Below, piece by piece: positions 63,392-64,000 of a stretch of DNA of 64,000 bases (within the stretch, counting starts at the first letter, position 1; every line of letters begins with the position of its first letter). A model generated the notes under the pieces. That model was not told the DNA's origin. It saw only the letters and a list, made by a program, of their open reading frames with translations, and searched no databases. The stretch comes from Chromobacterium vaccinii (GTDB taxonomy: Bacteria; Pseudomonadota; Gammaproteobacteria; Burkholderiales; Chromobacteriaceae): NCBI RefSeq assembly GCF_000971335.1, contig NZ_JZJL01000001.1:1-64000 (forward strand), in the 5' to 3' direction. Position numbers and translations under genes: made by a program.

Positions 63392-64000
63392 TCAGTCGCG
63401 CCGGGCCATCAGCGCGGCCAGCGAGGCGTCGCGCTCGCTCCACACCCGCGCCACGCTGGGGCGCTCGCCCAGACGGCGCAGGTAGTCGCTACAGCCTTCC
63501 AGCCGCTGCGTCATGTCCTCGCCGAGAAAAGTCTGGCTCAGGCGCGCCACCACCGGCAGGATGCCGGCGGCGCTGAGATCGGCGAAGCTGAAGTCCTCGC
63601 CGGCCAGCCATGGGCGGCATTGCGCCAGCTTGGCCACCGCGCCGATGCCGCGCGCCAGCGCCTGGCGGATCTCCTCGCACTTCTCCGGCTCCGGCCGGGT
63701 GCCTTTCAGCATGTGGCGGATCAGCGGGCTGGCCGGCAGCATCACGTACAGCTCCAGCATCGCGGTCAGCTCGCGCGCCAGCGCCCGGCCGTTGGGCGTC
63801 GGCGGCAGCAGCGAGGCGGTGGGGTAGGCGTCCTCCAGCCACTCCAGGATCACCGTGGACTCGGCCAGCGGGTGGCCGTTGATCTCGACGAAGGGAATCT
63901 TGCCCATCGGGCTCTTTTCCAGCAGCTCGTCCTCTTGCGAAGGCGTCGTCACCACTTCCTGGAAATTGACCCCCTTCTCCAGCAAGGCGATCTTCACCTT
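63392..64000 (-). CDS. Glutathione S-transferase family protein, 5'-truncated
   Basis: The frame is open to the window edge, so the start and the first residues of the thioredoxin fold lie outside. At least 202 residues are visible: KSPMGKIPFVEINGHPLAESTVILEWLEDAYP is the GST N-domain with the cis-proline and glutathione gamma-glutamyl site (ES), and the C-domain has FSFADLSAAGILPVV (N-cap and hydrophobic staple region). Residue count suggests that only a short N-terminal strand is missing. Probable detoxification or stress role; class not assigned. Confidence 0.85.
   Translation of the reverse strand, partial: KVKIALLEKGVNFQEVVTTPSQEDELLEKSPMGKIPFVEINGHPLAESTVILEWLEDAYPTASLLPPTPNGRALARELTAMLELYVMLPASPLIRHMLKGTRPEPEKCEEIRQALARGIGAVAKLAQCRPWLAGEDFSFADLSAAGILPVVARLSQTFLGEDMTQRLEGCSDYLRRLGERPSVARVWSERDASLAALMARRD

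Overview
The window is GC-rich bacterial chromosome. Its gene content and order point to a betaproteobacterium of the Neisseriales, most like Chromobacterium or a close relative. The reasons are a complete dcw cluster (mraZ to lpxC) in beta/gammaproteobacterial order, a gatCAB operon back-to-back with mreBCD-mrdA-rodA, and a dense GC-rich codon bias. This assignment is inferred from content; no rRNA or tRNA is present to confirm it.

Layout. (1) 2-3273, plus strand: a 5'-truncated PaaK/LuxE-like adenylating enzyme, a second full-length one and a GNAT acyltransferase, probably the end of an acyl-activation operon. (2) 3274-5256: dispersed repeats, a YbjQ-family gene, a ComB-like phosphatase and a DUF3224 gene. 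(3) 5301-11222, minus: oligopeptide transporter oppABCDF, with a good sigma-70 promoter whose spacer holds a perfect palindrome, and an oppA/oppB intergenic hairpin. (4) 11351-14811: pyrC and a TusA-like gene (minus); an NRDE/TANGO2-family gene, a CNP1-like secreted protein and an unrecognised protein (plus). (5) 14812-20347: an AT-richer island with a membrane di-iron hydroxylase-family protein, an isopropylmalate/homocitrate synthase-like enzyme fused to a cupin, a SAM methyltransferase, a TfdA/TauD-type dioxygenase and a divergent SDR. It looks like a small, unassigned biosynthetic cluster. (6) 20348-39220, minus: moaC, a small membrane protein, lpxC and the dcw division/peptidoglycan cluster, headed by a promoter and four-repeat MraZ operator. 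(7) 39181-42644, minus: gatCAB. (8) 42997-48605, plus: mreBCD, mrdA and rodA, ending in a terminator. (9) 48700-64000: a two-domain M16 protease, dinB with an Rdx-family gene, a PCu(A)C copper chaperone, MarC, an AraC regulator, AzlCD, an NSS transporter, two tandem AroP-type permeases with shared operator-like palindromes, a glycine-zipper envelope protein, a second fatty-acid-hydroxylase-family protein and a truncated GST.

How it works together. Regions 6 to 8 make and place peptidoglycan: MurC-F, MraY and MurG build lipid II, FtsW/FtsI and RodA/PBP2 polymerise it for septum and side wall, and FtsA/FtsZ/FtsQ/FtsL and MreBCD position the machines. Region 5 is the part least explained by known biology. 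Its gene set suggests condensation of a 2-oxoacid with an acyl-CoA, methylation of the acid product, hydroxylation and redox tailoring. The product cannot be read from the sequence.
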